Shown here: in pieces, positions 34,601 to 36,568 of the stretch
Layout of the letters: every line of letters starts with the position of its first letter
Numbering within the stretch: position 1 is the stretch's first letter
Source: Haliotis asinina
Taxonomy: Eukaryota > Mollusca > Gastropoda > Lepetellida > Haliotidae
Direction: 5' to 3'
Assembly (NCBI RefSeq): GCF_037392515.1
Contig: NC_090281.1
Span: forward strand, 43,810,645-43,874,644
DNA length: 64,000 bases
Notes under the pieces: model-generated
The model's database searches: none
Seen by the model: only the letters and a program-made list of their open reading frames with translations
What the model was told of the DNA's origin: nothing
Made by a program: the position numbers and the translations under genes

Positions 34601-36568
34601 GACATATTTCATGTTAATGTCAACACAATTGAAAAAAGATGCACAAAGAATAAACATGTGACATCTGTGCTAGGAGTCCACCACATCAGAATATCAGAGT
34701 TGACCAACCCACCTGTGAGTATCCAGGGCTCATCATGATGACCGCCTCTGCATCCAACCTGGCTTCGTTGTACCTGCCCATCTGCAGCAGAGCCAGGGAG
34801 CGGTCATGCAGGACACCCACATTGCCCTGGTCAATGTCCAGAGCTTCACTGAAATACCTCAAAGCTTCAGAGTAATTTTTGGCCCCCACCGCTTTGTTAC
34901 CTTTATCTTGAAGAGTCTTCACCTGTGGAATAAACAATCACATGATGTTTACTTTGTTATTTCTCACTAATCACATGATGATTAAATGTGTTAAGCTTGT
35001 ATGCCACTGAACATTTTTTTTATCGAATTTTCTCTTCAGTTAATAAAACGAAAACCAACAAATCTGTATTCTTTTATATTGGTATTTTATTTAATTTCCT
35101 ATACAGCAATACTGAGCAGACTATAAATAAAAGAAACTACAAATCAGTGATGTTCTGAATACCATCACACACACAATGGGTACAAACAAATACCCTGCTT
35201 CAACCCAACCCCAAATGAACTAAAGTGCTCTCAGAAATAGGAAAACAATGTTTTTAGGCTGTAACTCTGTATCCCTTTAAGTTAAAATTACACAATTACA
35301 AAAAGCATATGTCGAAATGACCCATATCTGCCTAACTGGGCATTCAGTGGGATGCATACTGGGATATCCAGAAAAGCATGTTTACTTGTAAAATCGGGCA
35401 AAACGTAGAAAAAGTATGAATAGCTGCTGAAAACAATAGATTAGACTATATATGGCAATTTGGTAGCTCTGCCAGGCATGACAGACCATTGACTCACCTG
35501 GCATGAAATGCATGTACTACCTACAGGCACATGGTGGTCATCTCAAAGATATTTTATGCTTTTTCATGTGTGTTGAACAGGTCTCATCTATAAACATCTT
35601 ACATGTCTTTCCTTTCATACTTTCAAAAAATATAGGTGGCAAGAGCACCCAAAGATTGACAGTACAGGATATTATTAATAAATTTTTATGGCATGCAGTT
35701 TGTTTCCCAAGTTTAATTCCCCTAAAGGAATATTTTATCTTACCTGGCATCTCTTTACCCCTAGGCTGACCCCAACCAACATCTGCGACAACCATCCATG
35801 TTTTGCTTCTGACATGACCCCTCCTACCTATTTCTGTTTGTAGTGATAGTGAGAATCCATGGTAGCTATACCCTTAATAGTTTCAGCATTAAAATTATTA
35901 TTTATTTTTACGTCAACTATTGTTTATAATGAAGCTAGGTTTAATTTCAAATTGGTCATTCAAAAACTGTGTCCTGTGTAATACAATGTCATTGCACTCT
36001 AATTTGCATAAAGCCAAGGTGTGTTACAAATAAGTCCCTTTCGACTTTGAAAAAAGACACATAACTCACTTTTCTGTGTTTTCTATATCATTCTCACTGA
36101 GACTGTAGTTTGGCCAAACTTCATTTAACAAATAGTTCACACTTTCACATATTAACTACATAAATTGTTGGTATAAATGCAAAAAAACACACTTTTTTCC
36201 TATTTATGACAGTACTTGAGTACTAGTGAACTATTGTACATGATGGGTTTTAGCACAATTATTTATGTTCGAGAAGGGATAATTTCATGGAAGTCAGATA
36301 GTCATATACTAATGAAGGGGACATATGAAGTGAACAGAATTATGATGACTGTATTCTTAATGGATAATCAAAATGGGCTAACTTTGCCACATCTGGAGAA
36401 AACAAATAGTTGGAGTTAGTGTAAATAAGGGAAACATATTTTGGGGGATTCTACCTCATGGATTTCCTCTGCTTCACTGATAGCTTCACTGCCCTCAGCA
36501 AGACTTGGCAGGCTGTAGCTCCCCAGTAGAGGAGAGCTGAAGTGTGTTGTTGGTAGTCGAAGTTCCAT
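4607..36568 (-). CDS. TPR-CHAT domain protein, TTC28-like (spliced; 15 exons visible, 3' end outside window)
   Basis: Fifteen exons join with matching phases: 36568-36455, 34922-34713, 33043-32825, 32443-30944, 29932-28998, 28473-28307, 26945-26727, 10771-10624, 9747-9575, 8817-8714, 6960-6717, 6451-6366, 6007-5850, 5194-5077 and 4675-4607 (1,488 codons). The product has N-terminal tetratricopeptide repeats (~39-610), a CHAT caspase-like domain (~740-1205) and a C-terminal region whose GKGSVPLLTMLGF block parallels vertebrate TTC28 after CHAT. TTC28-type proteins are thought to be scaffolds. The residue where active CHAT proteases have His is Phe (HIATFG), and the Cys context is altered (LVVLNCGYN), so it is probably not a protease. 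No stop is reached by 4607, so the gene likely continues past copy A. The intron between exons 7 and 8 holds Polinton B. Confidence 0.85.
5077..5194 (-). CDS. TPR-CHAT gene exon 14
   Basis: 118 bp. It is Leu-rich (QLLTSLLQLLLAVSCHKSQV), followed by a Pro/Ser tail. The acceptor is CATCCCCAG and the donor CAG|GTAGGT. Confidence 0.7.
5850..6007 (-). CDS. TPR-CHAT gene exon 13
   Basis: 158 bp. It encodes LSVRPLWQNTKVKKLLTSAG, matching the VQLWRLPGCHEFLAALGF block of TTC28. The donor AA|GTAAGAG is used in place of reading into the adjacent TAA. Confidence 0.75.
6366..6451 (-). CDS. TPR-CHAT gene exon 12
   Basis: 86 bp. The GACTGCAG acceptor is the one that restores frame into SQTLCDILPLQQDHISLLVD. 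Confidence 0.75.
6717..6960 (-). CDS. TPR-CHAT gene exon 11
   Basis: 244 bp, phase 0 in and 1 base out. GKGSVPLLTMLGFHFQAMGA parallels the post-CHAT GIPGWQALLTAVGF segment of TTC28. Confidence 0.8.
7661..8626. mobile_element. Putative non-autonomous DNA element in an intron
   Basis: The 15-bp termini CAGTGTCTATTCTAG (7661-7675) and its exact complement (8612-8626) bracket 966 bp with no convincing gene. ATACA-like sequence flanks both sides. The family is not assigned. Confidence 0.45.
8714..8817 (-). CDS. TPR-CHAT gene exon 10
   Basis: 104 bp, leaving in phase 0. It encodes ENFESLQCHVADLLRHHHQQ and a helical stretch ending VILGLIDL. Confidence 0.75.
9575..9747 (-). CDS. TPR-CHAT gene exon 9 (CHAT C-terminus)
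   Basis: 173 bp. RFRHVYNWCPFILIG is the usual CHAT ending (HPxxWAxFxLIG). A charged tail follows. Confidence 0.85.
9880..10520. repeat. Minisatellite of CATCTCACCCAGTCCTC units
   Basis: About 640 bp of degenerate tandem units built from TCTCCATCTCACCCAGTCC variants, in the intron between exons 8 and 9 of the TPR-CHAT gene. Long open frames here come from the repeat and are not genes. Confidence 0.9.
10624..10771 (-). CDS. TPR-CHAT gene exon 8 (CHAT core)
   Basis: 148 bp. It begins GAQCVMVTQWQVADNAM, matching the GAQCVLVSLWPV block of TTC28 CHAT domains, then FYYHFYMSLQNG. It lies on the far side of Polinton B from exon 7. Confidence 0.9.
11524..11554 (+). other. Hammerhead-ribozyme-like core (CTGAAGA...GAAAC)
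   Basis: CTGAAGA, a GAGAC/GTCTC stem with an 8-nt loop, then GAAAC matches the CUGANGA-stem II-GAAA core of hammerhead ribozymes, known from Penelope-like retroelement ends. Stems I and III are weak here. It is followed by AATAAAG, as at a retroelement 3' end. Confidence 0.35.
11691..11695. repeat. Target-site duplication, left copy (AGGTA)
   Basis: AGGTA directly precedes the TIR and AGGTA follows the right TIR at 26417. If the next A is counted the duplication is AGGTAA (6 bp, usual for Polintons), which leaves a one-base ambiguity at the left end. Confidence 0.75.
11696..12031. repeat. Left terminal inverted repeat of copy B (336 bp)
   Basis: It matches the reverse complement of 26081-26416 from end to end and diverges after GTTCCCC. 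It includes the integrase stop codon and about the last 66 codons, so the TIR reaches into the integrase coding sequence. Confidence 0.9.
11745..11771. repeat. Perfect 27-nt palindrome in left TIR (copy B)
   Basis: Same 13-1-13 palindrome as at 4111-4137 and 26341-26367, about 50 bp from the element end. Confidence 0.9.
11831..12799 (-). CDS. Retroviral-type (rve) DD35E integrase of Polinton
   Basis: 322 aa. It catalyses insertion of the linear element DNA into the host genome. The catalytic triad is visible as D74 (HQSDLLFL), D133 (LQVDPGREF) and E168 (AIVERFNRT), with exact D-35-E spacing. An N-terminal helical region (1-60) and a basic C-terminal tail with a chromo-/SH3-like VKTYNIDKVDMKADEPNLYY segment flank the core. 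The last ~66 codons lie inside the left TIR and are therefore duplicated at 26083-26281. It is the gene closest to the left end, as is common in Polintons. It is intact and likely functional in sequence terms. Confidence 0.95.
   Translation of the reverse strand: MDMKKFEAIYYSLRGYWKGASAVDKLAKIARVPPEEAKAWLEKQALWQIYLPAPRYVPRRRFGINIPNSVHQSDLLFLPHDKRYKYALTVVDVASRYKEAEPLTMKDSAQVARGFERIYKRSPLTWPTELQVDPGREFMGAVSQLLAKHDTKVRRGTAGAHRSQAIVERFNRTLAERLFGHQYAREMVTPGKRSTEWVTRLPKVVSAINHEVTRLTGKKPADAIKLKSIVAESAAPLRGKEKQIPDRALVRYLYQPGEHEGDSRKRATDPIWSVKTYNIDKVDMKADEPNLYYLRGGPGRGFVREELLIVPYGTVLPPTKAQ
12894..16469 (-). CDS. Protein-primed family B DNA polymerase (pPolB) of Polinton
   Basis: 1,191 aa from the ATG at 16469; an upstream in-frame TTG exists. 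It replicates the element using a protein primer. The N-terminus has three SAP-like repeats (residues ~3-31, 38-66, 73-101; LKxxAKxxGxxGYS pattern). A Cys/His finger (CERCLHGF...SHRDDC) follows near 378-397. Exonuclease motifs are YADFEAL (~431), NLRGYDSHL (~575) and TDVLLLADVFE (~720). An HNH-like CHVC...DHCH...HNACN cluster lies near 515-545. Polymerase motifs are DANNLYGWAM (~816), NNSVFGKTMENLR (~972) and YTDTDSLL (~1075). All key catalytic residues are present. It lies next to integrase, transcribed the same way. Confidence 0.95.
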   Translation of the reverse strand: MSTVSELKRVAKQRGVIGYSRMRKSALLRLLGLEAPPTVKQLKAQAKQLGHTGYSNLGRAGLTALLSHAPVPTVKQLKAEAHDLGLGGYSRMRKPQLVELLRQNRAIDLQFVRTERAVGNYLIGWRMRVDRNIDITDIKPLIADKVNQELNNLGSIKFQITVKMSLDKQVGSTTEYVQPYFRVQQEVVTHAETIDASIDTSFQQIREYLERYTHLGSGWAVDKIDNVYLDIAKYVPFRGGSYLALPPYYRNKHAIVNVKNRGNDCLRLAIRSALFPADTNPNRPSNYPQDDGLNWDGIDEPTPISQITKVEKQNNLAINVFGHEGNTTIVHRVSPVKDRQVINIFMIQRGDKYHYTWIKHFSRLLYDQSAHREKTHFCERCLHGFTRADLLESHRDDCQGVGQTAIRVDMPKEGENILKFSNHKNQMSVPYIIYADFEALVVGESPTHPSAAAVTHKTQEHKACSFGYIVVRCDGETKAPVVYRGPDAAERFLKCLQEEEKIIRNALYRIAPMRMTRADRLAHASSTNCHVCDSPLNGDSVRDHCHITGKYRGAAHNACNLKLKINPKTINIPVVFHNLRGYDSHLIMQAIAKIDGNITCIPNNMERYISFSLNGLRFIDSFQFLLSSLDSLVKANNTFPITDRYTDAETRPLLMRKGVYPYEYMDSWAKFTETRLPPIDCFYSKLNEASVSRDDYSHATNVWNKLGCKNLGDYHDLYLRTDVLLLADVFETFRRTCLKQYKLDPAWYYTSPGLSWDALLKKTGVNLELLTDYDMHLFIEKGLRGGISMASKRYAKANNQYVKGYDPNKPTNHILYLDANNLYGWAMSQYLPTGGFEWVPHVDVMGVAPDSNKGYILEVDLEYTKELHTSHNSYPLAPERMRVNPDWMSEYQHNLLGGRVTDVEKLVPNLMNKTKYIVHYRNLQLYLSLGMRLTKIHRVLMFDQSPWMEPYIRMNTDLRKKATSDFEKNLYKLMNNSVFGKTMENLRKRVTVKLVRSSEEDKLRRLIASPAFNRSKIFTDNLVALHMKKSHIKFNRPVYVGMSILDLSKHLMYDFYYNELKKQYGDRCEVLYTDTDSLLMEIRTEDVYEDMGKHLDLYDTSDYPKTHALHSTVNKKVLGKMKDECAGTPIAEYIGLRPKMYSILKADNSEIQKAKGVKKYVVKQHIKHARFKEALFKTRTFRHKMNTLRSD
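15121..15149. repeat. GC-rich palindromic mini-repeat in PolB
   Basis: GTGTGTGGGGGATTCCCCCACA encodes a SPTHPS-type loop after the first exonuclease motif. It is related to the units at 17880, 18079, 18596, 19422, 21636 and 21968. Confidence 0.6.
16543..16854 (-). CDS. Polinton small ORF, unknown (103 aa)
   Basis: Complete ATG frame between PolB and the Cys-rich ORF. It is rich in Trp and Tyr and acidic, with no membrane helix or recognised domain. It shares strand and tight spacing with its neighbours, which supports it as a real gene. Function unknown. Confidence 0.55.
   Translation of the reverse strand: MSAESMIKNIFKYELALWGSFRFKIILDVVWIKEGFKYTRPFEWERDIATQYHIERFSSLSEYYNQGECWIETATLYILPGTWDDLTELLELDPAARVWPLLD
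16880..17143 (-). CDS. Polinton Cys-rich zinc-finger-like protein (87 aa)
   Basis: Complete ATG frame with ten Cys and several His in paired spacing (CGRKCRNQGFCCFH, CSVCGIGVKGHYCLCKAH), followed by a very basic C-terminus. It is most likely a small zinc-binding, possibly nucleic-acid-binding, protein. No named family recognised. Confidence 0.6.
   Translation of the reverse strand: MRPAPYRCEYILMGKTEACGRKCRNQGFCCFHMGSPNYTCSVCGIGVKGHYCLCKAHGANVVRHQLIYENKKGYIKERRRLLKIKSN
17163..17588 (-). CDS. Polinton membrane/coiled-coil protein (141 aa)
   Basis: The N-terminal hydrophobic segment (MATIAMMVGGALVNALAF) is followed by a charged coiled coil (about 27-85). A C-terminal hydrophobic helix (IVLGIAATALVAKQ) ends the protein. 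I recall similar small proteins in other metazoan Polintons. No function is established; membrane or virion-core association is inferred. Confidence 0.65.
   Translation of the reverse strand: MATIAMMVGGALVNALAFSGSNFLFSKLRDDHAAEIQEERKRHDLATEKLQRAQAEYAKKRLQRIDFINEQLQRENHAIKTFNDVDEAMKEYYLLTGKQLEPLNKPTLAQYYTPSKGQMNRELGFIVLGIAATALVAKQLN
17597..17824 (-). CDS. Polinton small hydrophobic protein (75 aa)
   Basis: Complete ATG frame, 8 bp upstream of the 141-aa gene. It has two moderately hydrophobic segments (ATVVASLAVGYARL and MGMLIMNLGMAMAT) and a short charged tail. Its conserved strand and compact spacing support it. Function unknown. Confidence 0.55.
   Translation of the reverse strand: MSEGKTFVNDAYHATVVASLAVGYARLTKMVLKQPTIKLDFNLQDMGMLIMNLGMAMATKDILVKQGIIPDNIMK
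17852..18187 (-). CDS. Polinton single-pass membrane protein with Pro-rich ends (111 aa)
   Basis: ATG at 18187 after an AT-rich stretch. The N-terminus is rich in Pro, Thr, Val and Glu, then a basic patch (KNPKRVAAGKKRW), one TM helix (LLLAVGVTAAVVITWLY) and a Pro/Gly tail. Both Pro-rich parts coincide with GGGGGTACCCCC-type repeat units. Its 5' 134 bp overlap the 3' end of the 201-aa gene in another frame. Function unknown. Confidence 0.5.
   Translation of the reverse strand: MSEVTEVTQEPVRETPPEVTVETPSQEPVTPVGVPPTVTRQKNPKRVAAGKKRWCNQHKVTNPRLLLAVGVTAAVVITWLYTREGTEGNPGGVGVPPTPPAGPTVDPHIML
17878..17922. repeat. GC-rich palindromic mini-repeat (111-aa gene, 3' part)
   Basis: It contains GCCGGCGGCGTGGGGGGTAC and its continuation CCCCACACCCCC, encoding VPPTPPAGPT. 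Confidence 0.75.
18054..18659 (-). CDS. Polinton conserved protein, unknown (201 aa)
   Basis: I place the start at the ATG at 18659 (MECEELLEQL), just after an AT-rich TATA-like stretch; the frame is open further upstream but looks like promoter there. The core (YTPDKIHKMSAEEIDKLYAR, then DPFIEHAVSSISCGLYHKYG) resembles a family recurrent in metazoan Polintons without assigned function. After residue ~150 the sequence becomes Asn/Gly/Ser-rich and overlaps the 111-aa gene, so the true end is uncertain. A GC-rich repeat unit encodes GSPTPPAGPT near the N-terminus. Confidence 0.65.
   Translation of the reverse strand: MECEELLEQLSLEGSPTPPAGPTDDKREKLVALAVGGKAKHYFGDYTPDKIHKMSAEEIDKLYARYESRLGAEMTKTIGSAMTQIYTGIVSYFFPIPPERRLYLWEDLEKDPFIEHAVSSISCGLYHKYGMLLAPVTAAIITAKHCQFERKNNNNSIDVRGDGSDTGTSEGNPSRGDGGDPFTGTSDPSGGTPNSNQAEES
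18079..18095. repeat. GC-rich palindromic mini-repeat (111-aa gene, 5' part)
   Basis: TTGGGGGTACCCCCACT, a short form of the same unit, encoding VGVPPT. Confidence 0.7.
18594..18624. repeat. GC-rich palindromic mini-repeat (201-aa gene)
   Basis: It shares GGGCCTGCGGGCGGCGTGGG with the unit at 17878 and encodes SPTPPAGPT. Confidence 0.75.
18767..18822. repeat. Tandem TTTGCTTAGC 10-bp repeat
   Basis: About five units, one of them imperfect, lie at the 3' end of the ATPase gene and upstream of the 201-aa gene. They overlap the ATPase stop region. Confidence 0.85.
18817..19476 (-). CDS. FtsK/HerA (A32-like) DNA-packaging ATPase of Polinton
   Basis: 219 aa. The Walker A motif GQTGCGKT is at residues 36-43 and Walker B LFILDD at about 111-116. 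A sensor-type LTQKFN segment follows. Its predicted role is ATP-driven packaging of element DNA into capsids, the defining gene of virus-like Polintons. The N-terminal GGYPPTPPNN is encoded by a GGGGGTACCCCC repeat unit and is probably a late insertion before the domain. Its start overlaps the 3' end of the capsid gene by 29 bp, an arrangement consistent with a packaging/capsid block. Confidence 0.92.
   Translation of the reverse strand: MGDSCKPSTDGGYPPTPPNNKLPHLPTDPHCAIVCGQTGCGKTVFVLDMLEGYYKDVFDNIVIMCPTLSMNKTYARPWVMTDPDVHKIDPGTRLQDWLKALHEKFKGEPTLFILDDCSANREITKKRDMLSYLAFSGRHANHSVWVLTQKFNSVLKDLREQTRWVALFHCKDRDSFEECLRENDVMSKLERERVKKQLAETKHAKLVLKTDQPVAYIVC
19422..19447. repeat. GC-rich palindromic mini-repeat (ATPase N-terminus)
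   Basis: GTGTGGGGGGGTACCCCCCA encodes GGYPPTPP, upstream of the Walker A domain. Confidence 0.75.
19448..20704 (-). CDS. Candidate major capsid protein (double jelly-roll) of Polinton
   Basis: 418 aa with no membrane segment, rich in beta-prone stretches (TLLVRFPNL, VRLAFNITLIC, YELTFNDYSK, LKLYLYVIMD). Length, position next to the packaging ATPase and a short-basic N-terminus fit the Polinton hexon-like protein. I cannot confirm the fold from sequence alone; a structure prediction would be decisive. The gene starts 32 bp from a divergent gene, across a TATATAAAA-containing spacer. Confidence 0.75.
   Translation of the reverse strand: MYGRKLDPFRKLREPLGARAVRQSVTITNNPSKIDQNQTLLVRFPNLGENDLIVPGTVRLAFNITLICDNDKRELVWNVGRAIIKKTTVKISGNEVLSIDDSDVFHCYKDLWKSERERVNDVYQGISKSTRARIGYVFTTDQQDKLSDGEKAIARAYGNRFCVPLDFELLTGHAPFYQAALGDRLEYELTFNDYSKVVRTPNGDEASYVIDNISLEFDMVTSPELARQVRNQYSGKMAILYDRVLRHRSVVRDKSDTVWNINLNVPARSMKGILVVPVEDYDPFRRDSEKFFNPEIEKVEVTIEGVPNQLFSHGMRPHQQWDEIKKLPVGDYITKDLDLGSVQIGEYLTTKYALWLGMRSTDDDKLHGSGRRIDNGSEGITIQITKKAQTAGKLKLYLYVIMDAQLNIDNGRFVQAIY
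20705..20736. promoter_or_regulatory. Divergent promoter between capsid and coiled-coil genes
   Basis: 32 bp of mostly A/T containing TATATAAAAG on the plus strand, between start codons at 20704 (minus) and 20737 (plus). A bidirectional late-type promoter is inferred. Confidence 0.5.
20737..21903 (+). CDS. Polinton coiled-coil membrane protein (388 aa)
   Basis: I start it at the ATG at 20737; the in-frame ATG at 20704 precedes a TATA-like sequence and is probably promoter. The N-terminal domain contains DTKGVLRLKSDPGVDLFNKS and LASRHGVEFIRTNL. A long charged coiled coil follows (~185-285), then a hydrophobic helix (~292-312), a Gly/Pro/Thr linker from a GC-rich repeat unit, and a C-terminal hydrophobic region (~335-382). 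A virion or membrane-associated structural role is plausible. It is a recurrent Polinton gene of unknown function. Confidence 0.7.
   Translation: MDEDIDMTEMPGASAQAFDDEQETSFTSSPLNQELLETTVNDYYESLRRDKNYVEPQGRYHKNFFIDTKGVLRLKSDPGVDLFNKSNKKPLALSTLASRHGVEFIRTNLNMNDYGGAIPKVVKEDLQATRSHLTTRDEMTPQRATEASDSIEKLLSTYWDKPLPGFDFPVRELRGLDEAVKRVRGELVNNMGKLNEIDEHIAREKTKLNETENDDMKRRINERLRDLEDERRTRLEAASSNREQLRSQISRIRETIDRILNEDTTLANRIRILFREQGITIASILTALGFIISTLVVSLTGGTPVGGVTPTPAGGGGGVKDWIKKLGEVLAKLAGKAAEALPGILGSIVSWLLSALSKTAMWLSQNLWAAIVAVAGLVYVAAKKSLTK
21636..21684. repeat. GC-rich palindromic mini-repeat (388-aa gene)
   Basis: AGGGGGAACCCCTG followed by GGGGGGAGTTACCCCCACAC and CTGCCGGCGG, encoding TPVGGVTPTPAGG. 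Confidence 0.75.
21881..23098 (-). CDS. Polinton conserved structural-type protein, copy B (405 aa)
   Basis: Start taken at the ATG at 23098 (MYSPGVFYPK), downstream of TATATAAT; the frame extends upstream but into the promoter. The body includes NPMQFWQNQFNFAVWCATTG and SIRTYVWALLGAQSM, then a Pro-rich stretch and a C-terminal hydrophobic helix (ALVVGGVTLGLIWL). Its 3' end overlaps the convergent 388-aa gene by 23 bp. The C-terminal half is almost identical to copy A, while the N-terminal half is not. Function not established; virion association is inferred. Confidence 0.7.
   Translation of the reverse strand: MYSPGVFYPKLDVDFSPMKIVVAPELYFNAQLLDVFDKYKLSVTNIKAVHAWFNNPMQFWQNQFNFAVWCATTGCGVTLADTRRGPLSQSVFKFHVYYQVRRILKEISAPLPQDKAWDATNNPYDRRVYERICNEFEINPKTDWRLQGPNHGLGIPYDGARSVKEVSDDLLKRDILRQDFALSSNEWRDDRMNFKGGVAFTVQKVEQSTADGWKMFMLDTSKGFTRAGVVRLNDSIRTYVWALLGAQSMTRSNILGKGTAYDAQKQFVSNVEDAINSPVDLPRAIDCYQNVLEYARSKVNYVFGVGLYMAPSDMQLRIKKVVGYNNKIVIATADQKLGINPDINTPYIPHIPPRETGIVAPPPESKVNVEVPPTHPHIQATNHIDNKTALVVGGVTLGLIWLKIS
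21968..21993. repeat. GC-rich palindromic mini-repeat (405-aa gene)
   Basis: TATGGGGGTGTGTGGGGGGT then ACCTCCACA, encoding a VPPTHPH segment. The corresponding site at the start of copy A has a shortened form (GTGTGTGGTGGACACA). Confidence 0.7.
23099..23135. promoter_or_regulatory. Divergent AT-rich promoter region, copy B
   Basis: 37 bp between divergent starts, containing TATATAAT and ATATATACT. It is equivalent to 1066-1094 of copy A. Confidence 0.5.
23136..23789 (+). CDS. Polinton candidate minor capsid/penton-like protein, copy B (217 aa)
   Basis: Complete frame, differing from the copy A protein at 4 of 217 residues, so it is strongly constrained or recently shared. Beta-rich throughout, with an EVALCDITYLP N-terminal motif and a LTLHV end. 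The penton-like label rests on position, size and resemblance from memory. The stop overlaps the next start (ATGA), suggesting termination-reinitiation on a shared mRNA. Confidence 0.7.
   Translation: MYITLPGITSGEAVQLTHAIDNTSGQLEVALCDITYLPQWTNINISNNKLFVSGTRSQITDGYYSVCSLNDEVFKPLGAELKMNDSNGTVVLINNGRTSLRLGRPLARILGMSPDEIKPTTTVTGTKVPDLVPYRELYIHLGQVSTTYNIQGGHPSTILRAVPVKTEKFNDGRTESFSPRQYKRLTQGNIPELTISVLDINHNPVNIGYLSLTLHVK
23786..24697 (+). CDS. Polinton LGDT-type spike/fibre candidate 1, copy B (303 aa)
   Basis: Complete frame; 12 of 303 residues differ from copy A. It shares its DLGDTRGFDAPG N-terminus and its C-terminal LxxNQLxxI end with the next gene, marking a tandem duplication older than the A/B split. 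No membrane segment. A surface-spike role is inferred. Confidence 0.7.
   Translation: MTSAQGPGVKKCVNIGISDLGDTRGFDAPGVDGKSYALQLKNNIYKRVEIPSGGTLSDIVDTTRATVNTKYTLVNTGDNNWVIYPSFGGKLFDLDDVESTTIARNKPYMLVFTEDDKWVLLPDNNWFINIRLVSPYVFTDNKDNHLNKVVNNGTLLVAYVPTQRRSIVVSPVNTIAAHMLSSKPAIQNVKLQLVSEFEGVVTILEDLPANSTLIIKVYLGEPSGNDVEIVKGIKLGWVKRHQYQVCNVYVRVGVDSKTSLQGVNVIVENKISLINIFLPDNIHFMGMKLTPELLSENQLEIIS
24708..25433 (+). CDS. Polinton LGDT-type spike/fibre candidate 2, variable, copy B (241 aa)
   Basis: Complete frame, 10 residues longer than copy A. The N-terminus (DLGDTEGFDQPG, NLTLASPYIT) and the C-terminus (FKYIDRVLTETQLKYL) are conserved. The middle differs heavily, including a GG-rich insertion near 24900. 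This is the most divergent gene between copies in an otherwise near-identical block. Attachment or antigenic-type variability is the leading inference. Confidence 0.65.
   Translation: MTSHHPNTTLNDLGDTEGFDQPGEEDELYILHFKDNVYRRVPLPDLKEPKWLINLTLASPYITLKEGGGGLGFVSKIRNNGIWPGDFILEHNVNKVATIDFREEKILLSTGTVDHKLTFNSNLYPQSVLDRTSYSYTIIIEVVFMYFDNENSSKGQQILPGLVIHWYTEHVGQYCRIVIQRDTPTGPINRLISLRGVFITTEKSISLSPLSISYNLSLVGFKYIDRVLTETQLKYLSKYIL
25435..26052 (+). CDS. Polinton membrane protein with hydrophobic hairpin, copy B (205 aa)
   Basis: Complete frame starting two bases after the upstream stop (TAG-G-ATG). It has the same layout as copy A: helical N-terminus, Gly/Ala-rich hydrophobic stretch at 60-100, and charged helical C-terminus. 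Thirteen residues differ from copy A, seven of them clustered around the hydrophobic stretch. Function unknown. Confidence 0.7.
   Translation: MGLYPVIEEVAKTLETVDGFRLRQLCDVKRQLEQDRDTRKALCKKYNRVFNIVDGADTTLMATSMGLGAAGVGLLATIVAAPIVLGIEITAGVTGLVGLALKLVSRRLNRKALKHDEIRVLAEAKLNTVSERISTALSDSKISEEEFRSILSELKKYNGMKQDIRSKSRKSAISEDEKKKYIEQGIQKAQQAFIMNTKEIVGGSR
26083..26281 (+). pseudogene. Integrase C-terminal fragment carried in the right TIR
   Basis: About 66 codons identical to the integrase end (starting GEHEGDSRKR, ending PPTKAQ and stop), without a start or catalytic core. It is a by-product of TIR extension. Copy A's right end has only the last 15 or so codons. Confidence 0.9.
26341..26367. repeat. 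Perfect 27-nt palindrome in right TIR (copy B)
   Basis: Same palindrome as in the left TIR and in copy A, in mirror position. Confidence 0.9.
26417..26421. repeat. Target-site duplication, right copy (AGGTA)
   Basis: Matches 11691-11695. The following A would make it AGGTAA. Confidence 0.75.
26727..26945 (-). CDS. TPR-CHAT gene exon 7 (CHAT core)
   Basis: 219 bp. It begins ATFGCWRENLLVLTP, where F replaces the expected CHAT His, and contains LVVLNCGYN and FSLPASFLAAG. It ends 310 bp from the right end of Polinton B and splices across it to exon 8 with correct phase. Confidence 0.85.
27134..27247. repeat. Long near-perfect hairpin (palindromic element)
   Basis: Two arms of about 48 nt (27134-27181 and 27200-27247) with an 18-nt loop, starting GTTGTTCACTGG and ending CCAGTGAACAAC. 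It lies in a TPR-CHAT intron and is probably a foldback MITE. Confidence 0.85.
28307..28473 (-). CDS. TPR-CHAT gene exon 6
   Basis: 167 bp, entering after 2 bases and leaving after 1. It ends in the ATIVHI strand that precedes the usual catalytic His of CHAT domains. The acceptor is GTGTGTAG and the donor ATAG|GTAAGG. Confidence 0.8.
28998..29932 (-). CDS. TPR-CHAT gene exon 5 (CHAT N-terminal half)
   Basis: 311 codons plus 2 bases. It contains the CHAT signature MSHLLIVPDKELRHCPFGIL followed by ARYVMDRFRITFLPCILLL. A Ser/Thr-rich insert follows, and then RCVVYGCPDIQD. Confidence 0.9.
29933..30943. other. Intron, no features seen
   Basis: AT-rich intron between exons 5 and 4 of the TPR-CHAT gene. 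It contains a run of CGATAC-type motifs near 30330-30400. No coding signal. Confidence 0.5.
30944..32443 (-). CDS. TPR-CHAT gene exon 4 (large TPR exon)
   Basis: 500 codons, phase 0-0. It holds a long series of TPR units (for example SLVNVATLYLENGDTYQAII and GNYKEALEQYQQYLNLSKKN). The end (NGTVLYYSLLDSSLLLWVLQ) leads into the CHAT domain, matching the LVLYYSL segment of TTC28. Phase demands the second AG of the TTTCAGAG acceptor. Confidence 0.9.
32825..33043 (-). CDS. TPR-CHAT gene exon 3
   Basis: 73 codons, phase 0-0. It continues the TPR region (GLCLHHLNQNKEALVSFLTA). The acceptor follows a T-rich tract (GCTATTCAG). Confidence 0.8.
33044..34712. other. Intron, no features seen
   Basis: AT-rich intron between exons 3 and 2 of the TPR-CHAT gene. 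I see no exon, RNA gene or clear repeat. Confidence 0.5.
34713..34922 (-). CDS. TPR-CHAT gene exon 2
   Basis: 70 codons, phase 0 at both ends, with CCACAG acceptor and CAG|GTGGGT donor. It encodes a clear TPR pair (GNKAVGAKNYSEALRYFSEA). Confidence 0.85.
34923..36454. other. Intron, no features seen
   Basis: AT-rich first intron of the TPR-CHAT gene. Open frames here are short and lack family resemblance. Confidence 0.5.
36455..36568 (-). CDS. TPR-CHAT gene exon 1 (start codon)
   Basis: Begins MELRLPTTHF and runs 38 codons to a GAG|GTAGAA donor, phase 0. This ATG is chosen because the exon opens with it and the frame joins exon 2's first TPR without a break. Confidence 0.75.

Noticed and set aside
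36216-36419. 67-aa open frame in the first TPR-CHAT intron
   Set aside because: AT-rich, isolated and unrelated to any known domain; consistent with chance.
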